Assembly (NCBI RefSeq): GCF_030272615.1
Contig: NC_081408.1
Span: forward strand, 308,834,450-308,898,449
DNA: 64,000 bases
Direction of reading: 5' to 3'
DNA from: Cryptomeria japonica
Lineage: Eukaryota > Streptophyta > Pinopsida > Cupressales > Cupressaceae
Position numbers and translations under genes: made by a program. Under the pieces are notes generated by a model, which made no database searches, was not told where the DNA came from, and was given only the letters and a program-made list of their open reading frames with translations. Shown piece after piece: positions 1-11,519 of the stretch; the stretch's first letter is position 1, and each line of letters starts with the position of its first letter.

Positions 1-68
1 TGCAATTTTTGTGAAGCTTTTGCACTGAAGTTTCCATAGCTTGATTTTTTTGCCTGTGAAGGAAGACC

Positions 69-3000
69 ATGTCAGATAATATCAGCGAAGAACAAAATAA
101 GGAGACAATTGCTAGATTATGGTCGAACTTGAAAAGAAAAGGTGATGGGAAATGTTATTGTCCCTACAAAATTTGTAAGGGCTTAAAGACTAGAAGACTT
201 CTAATCAAAATAGCTAAGAAACATTGTAGGCAGCATGGTCACATTGAAGGGGGACATGATTATCATCTACTGGTAAGTTGTTCATTATATCATTTTAACA
301 ATTTATATACATAAGAAATCACTTGATAATGAGATCATGATCATGGTTTATTTATGTTGATCATTTTTATATAGGTCAAGCACCCCATGGCACATGATAT
401 GGACCAACACAACCCGAAGAATATGGTTTTCAAAGTGGAGGAACATGGAGGTGTGAATATTGAAGCTGAAGATAATGATCCCATGGAAGATGATGATCAT
501 GCACCAGAAAACACAATTGAAGATGATGGTACAAATACATCGATCCATGACACATTTAGTACTGGCACAACTGATCATGATGATCAAGATGACCGTGATG
601 TTCATGATTTACCTCTTCTTGAGAAGGCATATGATCCCCTTTACAAAGGCTCCCAAACAACTCTTCTCTCTGTTGTATTGTTGTTGGTGAACTTGAAGGT
701 TATGAATGGTTTATCCAACATAACAATCTCACGTATATTAAGGTGTGTCATACATGTCATTATAGTTAATAAATGGTGAATCATGTACCATTAATATTCT
801 TTATATTAACACCTCAAACTTTTTTTTTTTGCTGTAGATTGATAGGTGAGTTTTTCTTACCACCATCAAATATTCTACCTCGCTCATACCGAGAATTATT
901 TGCCATTATGAAAGATATTGGAATGGAGTATCAAACAATAGATGCTTGTCCCAATGATCATATTATATATCATAAACAACATGAATTTGGAACAGAATGC
1001 CCTGAATGTCATATCAGTAGATATCGAACAAATCAAATAATAAAAAGGGTTCCTCGCAAGGTTCTTCACTATATTCCCATTATTCCACGTATGCAATGAT
1101 TATTCAAGTGCACTAGCTTGGCACAATTTATGGATTACCATGCACACAATAGAAGTCGAGATGACATTATTCGAATGCCTACGGACGGTTCAACATTTAT
1201 GGACATAGAGGAAAAGTGGCTACACTTTAAAGAAGAACCTCATAATCTCAGGCTTTTATTGGCAGCGGATGATGTCAATCCATTTGGAGAGTTGAGATCT
1301 GTTTACTCGGTGTGGCCTATTTTTGTTATCAACAATAATATTCCTCCATAGATGTCAATAAAGAGGGAGCACATAATGTTGGCAATGATTGTTCTAGGTA
1401 TTTTATCATTTAATAGTCATCTACATTTAATTATAAATATTGCAGTAAAATGGTCATAATAATTATGTAATATTTTTGTTCATTCCACTAGGCAAGTACC
1501 AAGTTAAAGATATGAATGTATATATTGAACCTCTTATCAACGAGTTACTGGAGTTATGGAATGGTGTGACCATGTATGACATCTCTAGACCAATAGGACA
1601 AAGACAATTTAAATTCCATGCAATGCTTGTATGGACAATACATGATGCCCCAGGGCTAACACTTTTTTGTGGTACGTTACAGTGTTCAAGTTGCGCATGA
1701 TAATTATAATTATAAAAATTAACAGATTTAATAGAATTATACATTATCTTGTAGGTCTTCAAACAAAGGGAAAATTTGCATGTCTAGTTTGTGGTCCAAA
1801 GATGAAATCCCGTCATTCAAAAAGTTTAAGAAAGCAGGTGTTTGATGAGTATAGGCACTTCCTTCACAAAAATCATAAGTACCAGAATACTGAAAAACAT
1901 CTTTTCAATGGGAAAGAAGGGACTACATCAAAGCCATGAAGAATGACTCCTCACTTATGGAAGTTGGAATATAATAGAATTAATCGTCAAGGTAATGTCA
2001 TTCCATCTAATGGTTTATGTTTGGAATTTGAATTTTTCTATCATGTTTTGTTTACTGATGATGTAATTGATGATACTAAAGGTCATCAAGGCATGGATGG
2101 CCACCTTTGAAAGGGACTAAACATTTATCTTAGACAATTCAGTAGGTTGCCTTACTACGAGCAGCTACAAATTGTGCATTTGTTTGATACAATAAAGAAT
2201 ATAACAGAGACATTATGGAAAATATTGGATGGAAGGTGTGACAAAGAAAAAATTGTCAAAATTTGTAGTGACATTGTGGAATCCAATCATGCAATGAAAA
2301 ATGTCATTCAATCAAATAGCAATGGAGATCAGATTAATATAAGTGCCCTTTCTTCATTATTAACGGAGCAACAAAGCAATTCTATAAAAGAAGTCATATG
2401 AAAAATTCGATTTCCCACAGGATTTGCTCCGAACATAAACAATCTCATATCAAAGAAGAGTAAATTTGGGCCAGGGATGAAAATGCATGATTGGCATACC
2501 TTTATTAAGGTAATTCGCATTCTTGTGTATTTACTATATATTTGTATACTGCGCATGTACTTTTCATTGTATTATGCTAGAAAACAATGAAAAGATCATT
2601 TTATAATTGTTGCAGTGCATTCTACCTCTATCTCTCCCAGACCACTTCGACAATAATATCAAGCAAGTCATATATGATCTTGGAAAATACATGAGGTAAG
2701 TAGTGATGTTTGTTCAATTTGTTGTATAGATATTATATTTGCCGTTTGTTTTAGTTGTTATGCAATATATTGTATATTATTTTGTAAAGTCTCATTTATA
2801 TATTTTTGCGTCTTCAATCTCTTTTAGGTGGTTGTCATCTAAAGAAATCCACAAGGAAGATATAAAATATTGGAAGAGAAAAATCCCTCATCTAATGTGT
2901 GAAATGCAAAAGTGTCTACCTTCAACTTTTTTCAATGCACAAGAACACTACCTCATACACCAAGTTGAGAAGATCGAATTGTGTGGACCTGTACACACTA

Positions 3001-4422
3001 GGTCAATGTGGATGGTTGAGAGGCACTTGAAATTTTTGAAGGCTTTGGTTTGACAAAGAGCACATCCTGAGGGTTCTATGGTGGAGGGATATATGGTATA
3101 CCAAACTATGGTGTACATTACTGAATATCTTCCTAAGTTTGCAACAAAAATCCACGTAGATCACATTTGGGATCCCAACCCCATTAATAAATTCGAAGGG
3201 GAGCACTTGATGGGGAAAGGTAGACTGAAGAAAGTGAGAGGTAATTATAAGATGTTATTGTAGTAAATTAATTCTTCATATTCTAAATAAATCAGTTGTA
3301 AGTGGTCTATTAATTATTTGTACAGTTGGTCGGGAGTGGGATGCGCTACATTTGTATATTGCAAACAATCTTGATTGGATGACGGTGTGGATTGAATGAT
3401 GTCAACATTATGGTTGCACATTAACATGGGATGATGTCGCTTCATTGGTTAAAGAAGCTCATCGTAATGGAGATTTCAATGTTATACAAAGGGAAATTGA
3501 TTTAGCATATGGTTTAAGAGATCAACAGGTACGTATAATTTTATTAATCACCCGTATGTTTATCAACTCATGATGCAATAATTTTAATATAGACATATTG
3601 CAGGTCAAACACCACAAGGCTATGTGCTGCAATGGTCATAAATTTCGCATCAAACAGTTGGATGACATGAAGAAAACTTGTGATTCTGGGATAATTGCTG
3701 TCTTTGAGGTGACCAATATTTCATCTAGAAATGACATACATCCTCAAGAGTCTCAAAATCGATACTATGGCATTTTGGATGATATAATTGAGTGTGACTT
3801 TAATTCCTTCAAATTAGTTCTGTTCGTCGTCAAATGGTATAGGCTACGACTGAATAAAAATGATCTTGATAGAACTGTTATCGAACATGATAATGGATTT
3901 ACAATGGTTAATACAAGGTCATTTGAACAAGTTGGGGATGAGCCCTATGTTCTTCCAAGTCAATGTGAGCAGGTATTTTACTCGGAGGTTCCACATAAAC
4001 CAGGTTGGTCATTTGTTGTTAGACATGATCCAAGAGGAAGGCCAATAATGTATAATGTGATGGAAGAAGAAGATACCGAAGAAGTAGAAGATGATATAGA
4101 TGATGATCACGATCGACAGTTAGTAGACGATGTTCTTGACAGAAATATACACGAAGAAGAAGCTGATGATGATGATGATGCTGCTGCTGCTGATGATGGT
4201 GATGGTGATGGTGATGGCGATGGTGACAGTGATGGTGATGACGATGATGATGATGAACACAATGACGATGATGACAATGACGATGATGATGACGATGACG
4301 ATGATGACGACGATGATGACGATGACGATGACGATGACGACGATGACGACGATGATGATGATGATGATGATGATGATCATGATGGTCATGATGATGAGTT
4401 GGATGAAGAAGAAGATCAATGA
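69..4422 (+). pseudogene. TNP2-like CACTA transposase, multi-exon, broken
   Basis: This is the transposase that would cut and move the CACTA element. It starts at ATG 69. Introns have clear borders: donor 273 with acceptor 374, donor 743 with acceptor 837, and donor 1398 with acceptor 1491. Domains in order are a transposase-associated N-terminus (69-272, Cys/His-rich), the TNP2 core (838-1960; LPRSYRELFAIM, IDACPNDHIIYHK and VPRKVLHYIP are family hallmarks), a DUF4218-like part (about 2640-3240; GPVHTRSMWMVERHL), a DUF4216-like part (3603-4060; SEVPHKPGWSFVV) and a very acidic tail. In-frame stops at 1097-1099, 1349-1351, 1937-1939 and 2399-2401, several compatible with C-to-T or G-to-A change, show it is dead. 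Family assignment rests on remembered TNP2 motifs and is firm; exact exon borders in 2000-3600 are less certain. Confidence 0.85.
4060..4422 (+). repeat. GAT/GAC trinucleotide tract coding the Asp-rich tail of the transposase
   Basis: From about 4150 to 4395 the DNA is an imperfect GAT/GAC array. In the transposase frame it codes a run of several dozen Asp residues with a few Gly, Asn, Glu and His, ending at TGA 4420-4422. Acidic tails occur on some plant transposases, but a tract this long looks like microsatellite expansion inside a coding exon. The mix of GAT and GAC codons shows it is not freshly expanded. Confidence 0.8.
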
Positions 4423-4555
4423 CATGAATGAAATGTATGAGATGCAATTATTATATTATCTATTTAATATTGATATCTTGATAGAAATTGATTTGACTTA
4501 TATGGTTACATAAATAATTCATATGTTTTGAATTCTAATGCCATTACTTAATTAA

Positions 4556-4872
4556 CTCATGATGCACCTCTAGCTATGTGATAGATGGTGATTTAAAATA
4601 CATATGTGATGGATTACATGCTTATGATGATACATGTGACATTTTTTGAACTTTGTGTTTATTTATGGAATGTGGACTACTTATTAGCTATGTGATGGAT
4701 GGTGATTTATGATACGTATGTGATGGATTACATGTTTATGATGATACATATGTGATTCTTATGATGCTCAATTACATATATGATGATACATATGTGATGC
4801 TTATGATGCTTATGCTACTGCAGTATTTATTGTTTATCAAATTACAAATGTAATGCTTATGATGCTCAATTG
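4556..4872 (+). repeat. Imperfect tandem repeats of ATGTGATG / TTATGATGATACAT words
   Basis: Between the two CACTA genes the words GCTATGTGATGGATGGTGAT, GATGGATTACATG and TTATGATGATACATATGTGA recur in two long units (about 4571 and 4686), followed by shorter degenerate copies. No reading frame is open through it. It could be a binding-site array for an element-encoded protein, as CACTA elements often carry short repeated binding motifs, or simple slippage. Confidence 0.55.
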
Positions 4873-5089
4873 TTGGTGCAGGAACCTGAACCCCTTTGAC
4901 GAGGATCCTGCATAGTCTCATGGATCGACAGGTATAAGTAAATACACCTTATAGAAATAATATATTTTTAAAAAATTACAAGAAAAACAAACTTCCTCAG
5001 TTTTTCAAACCTCAACATTAGCAACAAATCTAATACAGTTATCAACACTTGAGGCCCCAGTTGGACTTACTCAAATTTTAATCTCAACA

Positions 5090-5968
5090 TCAACTTTATG
5101 GCCGACTTCTTAATGAATATTACCCTCATTTGCAAAATATCTCTCTCATTACCAACTAACTCTCTCATTTGATGGTGCACACGTATCACCAAATAGGTAT
5201 TTGTCAGATGTGTCTTCCTCAAGTGAGGGAAATGCAGGAATAGAAGAGGAAAGTGAGACATGTAGTAGATCTCAAATAGGGAGATCAACTAGAGGTCAAA
5301 AGATTAGAAGAAAATTCAATAAATGCATGGAATCTTTTCTTGCTCAAGGGGGGTCATGTTCTTATGATGATGAGACCAAAGGTGACATTAAGGTGCCCTT
5401 GAGGTACAAACATCTATTGAAAAAATGTGTACCCGAGGAACTTCCTCCAATAAACACTGATTTTTGTGTTAATGAGAGGATATATCACATAGCACCTTCG
5501 TCGTTACATGGTTTGGGCCTATTTTCCATGGACAACATAAAGGTCTGTTACAATAAAGTTGCTGAATTGATGGAGTTTGTTGGACCTTGTTACAATTATA
5601 ATGATTGGATGTAGATTGTTCAATATAAAAAAAGTATGCGTAGGTATGCACTATCAGCCAATTATATACAAGAAAAAGATAATGATCAAAGTAAATAAGT
5701 GGTTGTATACATTGATGGAAGGCCAAAAGCAACATGGAATATTGCAGGTTTTATAAATAGTACACGACCTAGGTCAACTAATAAGCAACCCAATTGCATA
5801 TTTGAGGCACGTGAGGGAAATTGTGTGTTTGTATGTGCGATAAAATCAATAAGTGCAGGGGAAGAGCTGCTAATCAATTACAATTTGAATCATATAGATA
5901 CAAACAAAGTTACTATCATGGGGGTGGTACGTACTATATATATACCATTTAAGCCAACTTCCAATTAA
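5090..5968 (+). pseudogene. SET-domain (lysine methyltransferase-like) exon within the CACTA element
   Basis: One reading frame from after the stops near 5096 to 5968 codes a SET-domain protein. SET domains transfer methyl groups from S-adenosylmethionine to lysine. Visible parts are an N-terminal Ser/acidic stretch (5201-5300); the SET-N hallmark HGLGLFSMDNI (about 5510-5542) followed by ELMEFVGP; and SET-C with NIAGFINS, PNCIF, FVCAIKSISAGEELL and INYN (5735-5885). The usual Asn-His-Ser of SET-C reads Asn-Ser-Thr, so activity is doubtful even in an intact relative. Two in-frame stops, TAG 5612-5614 and TAA 5696-5698, break it, but there is no frameshift. A splice donor GTACGT at 5927 suggests it continued into downstream exons. 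It lies between transposase and Transposase_24-like parts, so it is probably a captured host segment or an element-specific SET gene. Confidence 0.75.
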
Positions 5969-6059
5969 TGAATCCAATAAACCATTGTATTATTAAGTTT
6001 TTTTGCTAAGTCTATTGGTTTCATTTCACTAACATTTTTATATTTTTTCTTTGTCACAG

Positions 6060-7220
6060 GGCCACATGGATCCACCACATAGCATAGATAGGGGTGTAGG
6101 TCCCGACACTTCTACGGAGCAGGTAAACCTCATTGTAATTGTACAAATTAGATAGAAGCAAACTGTTACATTATGATCTTTTCTTGAGTGTTTTGAAGTA
6201 ATTTTGATAGTGTTAATTATATTCTTGTCACAGACGGATGTTTGGGATAAGGGAAAGGAACCTGCAGTACCTCAACACCTCCATAGGGATGTGGGGCACT
6301 CAACAGTGTTATGCACTGATGACATCGCACTTAGCGCAAACCCTATACAATTGGTACAAACGAATATTAGAAAAATTAGCCAAGAGATTGTTGATTTGGA
6401 AACCATAAGCCCTCAGATTGATGAGATAATAGAGAGGGTGCAACTATTGTTGCAGATAGTGGAAAACTTGCAAGTAAGCAGTAATGAAAGCTTTAATCAT
6501 AACAAAAGTTCAATAATGGTTTATATTTTTTTCTCTTTTATGTCATTAACTAAAATATGTATGTGTTGTTTTTACAAAAATTTATAAGGGCTCATCATCC
6601 TGGTGGCGATGATCAGGGTATTGTGGGTAGTTCAGGTGATGACCATGTTCTATATATTAAAACCACTCCTTTGGACTTGTGAACTTTCTTTTTTAATGTT
6701 TTATATATTTAACGTATTACTCTTCAGGTGTTTACATGGGTCCGAGGTCGACCCCAACTGTATTGCCGACTGCAATGTCAGCAACACGTAGCATGCAGAC
6801 ATCGTCTGTTGCATCGGCTCGTGTTGACCTGCCCACTGGTGGTAGATCCCTCTTTTTCTCTCTCTTTCATTATGTGTTTATTACCCTTGAAGTGTTCTTT
6901 CTTGGAGGCATTTCATAGTGAATTCATTTACTATGGTAGGAGATGCACATAAGGATGCGCCAGAGGCGACTACTGGTGATAACATACCATCATTTCTTGG
7001 ATCTTCCCGTATTGCTAGTATGGGAACATTGCAGGCCACATTAGTGGTGAGTGATGAAGAATTGATTCCCTTGAAGATACACAAGGTTCCAAGTACTTTA
7101 AAATTATTATTATATATAGTCTAATTGTAATTTACTTATTGATCACACATTTTGGACTAATGATCCCATGTTTTTTTGCAGGAAATGATATTTTTTATAA
7201 AAATCTTAATGACATTACAT
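6060..7220 (+). pseudogene. Downstream exons of the SET gene: linker and coiled-coil-like segment
   Basis: After the SET exon, exon-like blocks with good splice borders follow. Block 6060-6122 has acceptor TTTGTCACAG and donor GTAAAC. Block 6234-6473 has acceptor CTTGTCACAG and donor GTAAGC. The second block codes about 80 residues ending in a heptad-like Leu/Ile-rich stretch (QEIVDLETISPQIDEIIERV) that would suit a coiled coil. Further short open segments with Ser/Pro/Thr-rich translation lie at about 6728-6850 and 6930-7085. I recognise no known domain here. Their alignment in one direction after the SET exon suggests one long spliced gene, but exon joining is inferred. Confidence 0.45.
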
Positions 7221-7400
7221 TGTAGATATTTGGGCCCACCATACGTAAAAGGTGGAACATCATACGTGAACTAACCCTTATCCACTATTTTGATTTCATA
7301 TCATTGCTAGAATAGTTTTCCTTTTATCCATTTCTTGAACTATATCAAAGGTAGCTTCAGTTTCTTTCTAAATCTAATAGGTTTGTTTTTTCTTTAAAGG

Positions 7401-7850
7401 TGGAATCACCAAGAAAAAAAGTTAAAAGATGAACTCACAAACCGTATGGTAGGGTTGTTTGGAAATGACACATTCGACAAGACTAAGCTCCTGGAAAAAG
7501 CTGGCACATATCTAAAGTATGTGAGGGACCAATACAGGACACATTTAGAGAAGAACATAAAGTATGAGCATCATGATTCGAGAGAGGGAGTGGAAGGACC
7601 TAATTTTGGATGCAAAGGAGAGAATTGAAAGGAAAAAATGAAATACACCACCAGACGCTAGAAGAAGGTATGTGATACTATTAAGAATGTGAATATGTAC
7701 TAATTATTCATTATATTTATATAATCTAACATATTTCAAACTTTTCATAGATTGATTGACATGTCAAAGGCAACCAAGGCAAGACAAGAAAAGCATGGGC
7801 AACACAAACTCGTCTCTGGTGGTTATATGAAACTTGCCGCATGAATTGTA
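7401..7850 (+). pseudogene. Transposase_24-like (Ptta/En/Spm) segment
   Basis: An exon-like block with acceptor TCTTTAAAG at about 7400 and donor GTATGT at 7668 codes a charged helical segment (ELTNRMVGLFGNDTFDKTKLLEKAG and onward; VRDQYRTHLEKNIKYEHHD). A short block after 7750 codes SKATKARQEKHGQHKLVSGG. That order, a length-of-helix region and then Lys/Arg-rich residues ending in a Ser-Gly-Gly or Gly-Ser-Lys-type turn, resembles the plant Transposase_24 (Ptta/En/Spm) family found as the second protein of CACTA elements. The similarity is by eye only. The frame is broken by TGA 7626-7628 and by a stop after the second block. Confidence 0.5.
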
Positions 7851-8249
7851 AGAATTAGTAAATTAAGTATCACATCAAAATATTTATAAATTGTAAACAA
7901 TTTTTTTTTGATCAAACAATACAAGAAAAATTCACAATACTAAGCAAAAATGCAGGGCTCTGAATTCAATAGAGCGCCCATAGAAGATGACAAGAGAATT
8001 GGCTACCAGCAAGGCTATATAGCCGTGGCTGAACGGCTATGAGAATTGAGTGGGCAAACATGAGATTCTGATGCATCTGTCACAATGGTAAATAAGCTAA
8101 ATGAAAATTATTTCAAATTGAATACTTAACCAATAATCTATTTGATGTTAAGTTTCAACATAAAGTGACTATTTTTTTTTTAAATAAGAAAGCAATGATA
8201 ACACTGCGTGTGACATTGGAATGCAACATGATAATCGTGGAACATAACC

Positions 8250-8892
8250 TATACATGAAGGTCCAGATGTGCGTCCTAGTAGTGGAGGTATTCATTTGCT
8301 ATTCAAATTTTTTTATGTGATTATTAATACAATTAAACATCTTAAATTGAAAATTAGTGTAGTAATTAATGTAACCTTTATTGTTAATATTTTAGAGCAT
8401 GTAGTCGGTGGTGACCAAGTGGAGCATGATCTGGGTAGACAACATCAGAAACGTGATGTTCCCCAATCAGGTAAAGAGGACCACTGTTATTCCTTTAAAC
8501 AAATTTAATTGCAATTGATGTATTGATTAATGTAACATTTTGTATTTCAACTCTAGAGGATCTAGAGGGTGTTCAACATGTCGAGGTTGAGGCTAGACAA
8601 AATGATGTGGAAGATGATGTGGCCCCATCAGGTAAAGAGTGTAACGGTTGTGTTCTTTAAATTAATGAAATACTTGTAACAATAATAAAAAAATGTTTTG
8701 AATTTAACCCAATTCTTTGTTATTGTAGAGGACCCCCCTTTGGTTCAGCATCCTCGTCCTTTGTATAGGACTAGGCATACATCAAGAGCATGAGAAGAGG
8801 GCAGAACATCCGAAGATGGGGGAAATGATGAAGAAGATGATGCTCCACTTAGACTTTACATAGCTTCAAAAAAAAAACAAAGAAAGAAATGA
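8250..8892 (+). pseudogene. Repeated small exons and basic C-terminal exon of the second CACTA gene
   Basis: Three short exon-like segments have similar layout: each begins after TTTTAG, TCTAG or TTGTAG, codes about 25 residues rich in Val, Asp, His and Gln (VVGGDQVEHDLGRQHQKRDV; DLEGVQHVEVEARQNDVEDD), and the first two end in a CATCAG or AATCAG donor followed by GTAAAGAG. They look like products of exon duplication. The last segment (about 8730-8890) codes HPRPLYRTRHTSRA and ends in a Lys/Arg-rich tail near 8890 that could be a nuclear targeting signal. One TGA (8791-8793) interrupts it. No domain recognised. Confidence 0.4.
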
Positions 8893-8924
8893 TTGTAATC
8901 TACCTTATTTGATAATGACTGATT

Positions 8925-9120
8925 TTTATGTGTTAATGAATGTAATTATGTGCTAATGAATGTTCATGAATGATATGTGTTGATGATTATTGATGAATGT
9001 TGTGTGTTAATGAAAGTTAATGAATTTTATGTGTTAATGAACATTATGTGATAATGAATGAATGTTATATTTTAATAATGGATGAAAGAATGAATGAATG
9101 TTAGATGCTAATGGGGAATT
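8925..9120 (+). repeat. TTAATGAATGTTATGTG-type degenerate tandem repeat
   Basis: Words such as TGTTAATGAATG, TGCTAATGAATG and TGTTGATGAATG recur about ten times at 15-30 bp spacing just after the last CACTA exon. It may be the subterminal repeat region of the transposon. It is followed at about 9130-9146 by a G-rich run. No terminal inverted repeat was recognised after it. Confidence 0.5.
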
Positions 9121-9146
9121 TAGAGTGATGTTAGGGGGGGGGGGAG

Positions 9147-10600
9147 GGGCCAAATGAGCTTCCACCTTCACGTGGTTGGCCCTGTTAAGTAGATAATATT
9201 AAACTATTCTTGAAACAAAGTGAAGCTCAATAAGATAACACACTTTTCAATATTTCATTATGTTGCACAGTTAATCTTATTGAATAATGTACATATATTG
9301 AATCTTAATTGCAGGTTCCAACAAAGCGAACACGAACAACACCATGGTGCGACTGCAAATGTTGTGAATATGCCTCATCATGAATAAAGCTGAATTAGCG
9401 CATTCTCTGTAAAATCTCAAATGCTCTATACTTTGGAAGTTTTGAAATTTTTATGATCATATCGGTCCCCTGCCTAAAAGCTTTTTTCCTTGATTTGTTT
9501 GTGATACACATTGAGAGATTTTTGTTTTCTTTTTATTTATGCATGTCTTAACCATTCTCCACATACTTCCCATTCTTATTTAGATTGTTGTATTTTTACA
9601 TATGTTGGAATCTATAGTTCCATGTACATGTTTTCTATGTTCTTTGTAACTGTATGAAAAGGTGTAAAATGTGGGTATAGTCCAAAATCTTGATTACCAA
9701 CAAGCTATTGTTGTTTAATAGTTCCAGTGTTTGTATTAATTGAAACAATTTAACCCTTTTAACATGTTTCATAGCAAACCTGCACTTTGTATGCAATCTT
9801 ACTGTTACAGCTCAATTACTGAGGTGATGTGATTTTCAAAAGTATTCAGATGAAAACAATATTGGTTTTCATTTATGTATTTTATTAAAATTTTAGAGTT
9901 TCCTCGTGAACATTTAAACTTAGAAGGATTTAAAAATTCAATACAAGAGTACTGGACACAATTTTTGGAGATATAACTGAAACTCTCTCCCATGACTTCA
10001 GATTGTTTCCATGCTCTCTAGGCTAGTAGCTTTCAGACACAAAACATAGGTCTTCTAAATTCTATCCCAACATTAATTAGTTCCTTTCTCTTCTTTTTCA
10101 TCCTTTTGGAAAGAGAATTGGAAATTGTTAGGAACGAACATCTTCCTAGGTGATTTGTTAAAATACAATGGGGAACTCAATCAAATTTTAATTCACTTTG
10201 TTTTAAGTTATTATCACAATTCATTGAATTATACTTACAAAAGGCTTATATTTCCAAGGTAAAATATCAGTATCTTTCTTGGGTGATATTAGATAGCAGG
10301 GTCTCTTGGCTTAGACAAAATCACCCTCTCATTGTATTCAAAGTAGATGTGTAGCAAAGCTAGATGCATCAATCATTAAATCATAAACAAACACAAGCTC
10401 AAAAATTGTGTTACCAAGTACGCTTGGAACCTAGCCTATAACTAACTAGTTCATACTAGATATTGTTTGGGTATGGTATTCAATTCTATTAGAATCTACA
10501 AAATAAATATTAACCTAGAAATTAATGTAAGTGATAACATTTTTAAAATTGTTAAATATAAATGATAATAAAATCAAAATAGCATAACATAGTTGATTTC
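9147..10600. other. Gene-free AT-rich DNA
   Basis: No open frame above about 60 codons, no RNA gene and no clear element border was seen. A short exon-like sequence near 9315-9385 (CCAACAAAGCGAACACGAAC and onward) follows an intron-like T-rich stretch but has no partner I could identify. Confidence 0.6.
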
Positions 10601-10605
10601 ATAAG

Positions 10606-10890
10606 AGAGAAAATGAAAAAGTTCACAATATCTTCACTCGATATCCAAGATTTTTAATCCATGAGGATGAAGATGAGGATGAGATAGAAAACCAAAAGAC
10701 AAGGAATTGTTTATCCAAGTTTCCAAATTTTTGAGGATAAGGAAAAAAACATAATCCTATGAAAGAAGGAGAATGTGCAAGTCATTATCTCAAGTTAAAA
10801 GAAATTACTTAAGTAAACTAAAGAAACAAATGCAATATCATACTTACAATAAAACATATCCACTTGGTGAATAAAATGGTACATTGGCAC
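10606..10890 (+). repeat. Left copy of a dispersed ~280-bp direct repeat
   Basis: This shares with 13384-13690 the ordered blocks TCCATGAGGAT, GAGATAGAAAACCAAAA (GAGGTAGAAAACCAAAA in the other copy), TTTATCCAAGTTTCCAAATTT (CTTATCCAAGTTTCCAAATT), AAGAAGGAGAATGTGCAA, TCATTATCT and ATAAAACATATCCA, with small gaps. The copies lie about 2.8 kb apart in the same orientation. They may be terminal repeats of an old element or a segmental duplication; no TG...CA ends were found. Confidence 0.65.
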
Positions 10891-11515
10891 ACCCCCTTAA
10901 GTGCAATTGAGGTAAGAAGAAATGGGTCACAAGGTTAGTTATCCATGTAAAATATGAAATAACCCCAAATTATAAAGAGAGTGTACCCTCTCGAAGTAGA
11001 GACTAGAAAATCCATAGGACAAAACTCCATCCCAAGTGACATATGTGAAGGATAATATAGACCCACCCCATCCCCTAAAGTTGATGCCTCCACAAAGAAG
11101 AGAGAAAAGAAATGCAAAATGTTGAATGGTGAATGTTGTAGTAGGTTCATTTGCAACAAATGATGCACCTTCCTTTCACAATATGGAAATCTTGAGTTGT
11201 CAAATTGTTGAATTCCAATTCAAGTGGAATGTAGAAAGGAATTCAGATGTATGGTTTTTGAATTGACTCATGTGTCTTGATGTTGATGTTAAGCTGTGAT
11301 TGTTCCATAGAAGATTCAGGGACTACAATCATTGAAGTGTGAGACCTTAATTAATGTGAAATAGAATGTGTCATGTTGCATGATATGGTGGGGATAGAAC
11401 AAGTGAATTTACAATGGGAGATGATGTAACTTGATGGGCATTGTCATCAATGAGAAGACAAATATTCTCAATTGTTTCATCAATATTTGAAAGGTGAGAG
11501 TCCACAAACAGATGT
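10891..11515. other. Gene-free DNA between repeats
   Basis: No convincing coding frame on either strand. The minus-strand frame 10935-11168 has no recognisable motif. This is probably degenerated mobile-element sequence. Confidence 0.5.
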
Positions 11516-11519
11516 GAAA

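Larger units (their letters stand above)
1..8892 (+). mobile_element. Decayed CACTA (En/Spm) DNA transposon, left end outside the window
   Basis: The region holds a TNP2-type transposase pseudogene (69-4422) and then a second spliced gene (about 5090-8890) ending in a Transposase_24-like segment. That two-gene order is usual for plant CACTA elements. I could not find the CACTA terminal inverted repeats: the left end lies before base 1 and no matching right end was recognised, so the borders are approximate. Both genes carry stops, so the copy is inactive. A SET-domain segment sits in the second gene, which is unusual. The right limit is set at the last exon-like segment (stop near 8890); the TTAATGAATG repeats after it may still belong to the element. 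Confidence 0.75.

Noticed and set aside
348-605. Minus-strand frame opposite the transposase exon
   Set aside because: It is the complement of an acidic, GAT-rich transposase exon and has no motif of its own.
4019-4447. His-rich and Ile/Val-rich minus-strand frames
   Set aside because: They arise only because the GAT/GAC repeat reads as ATC/CAT in other frames.
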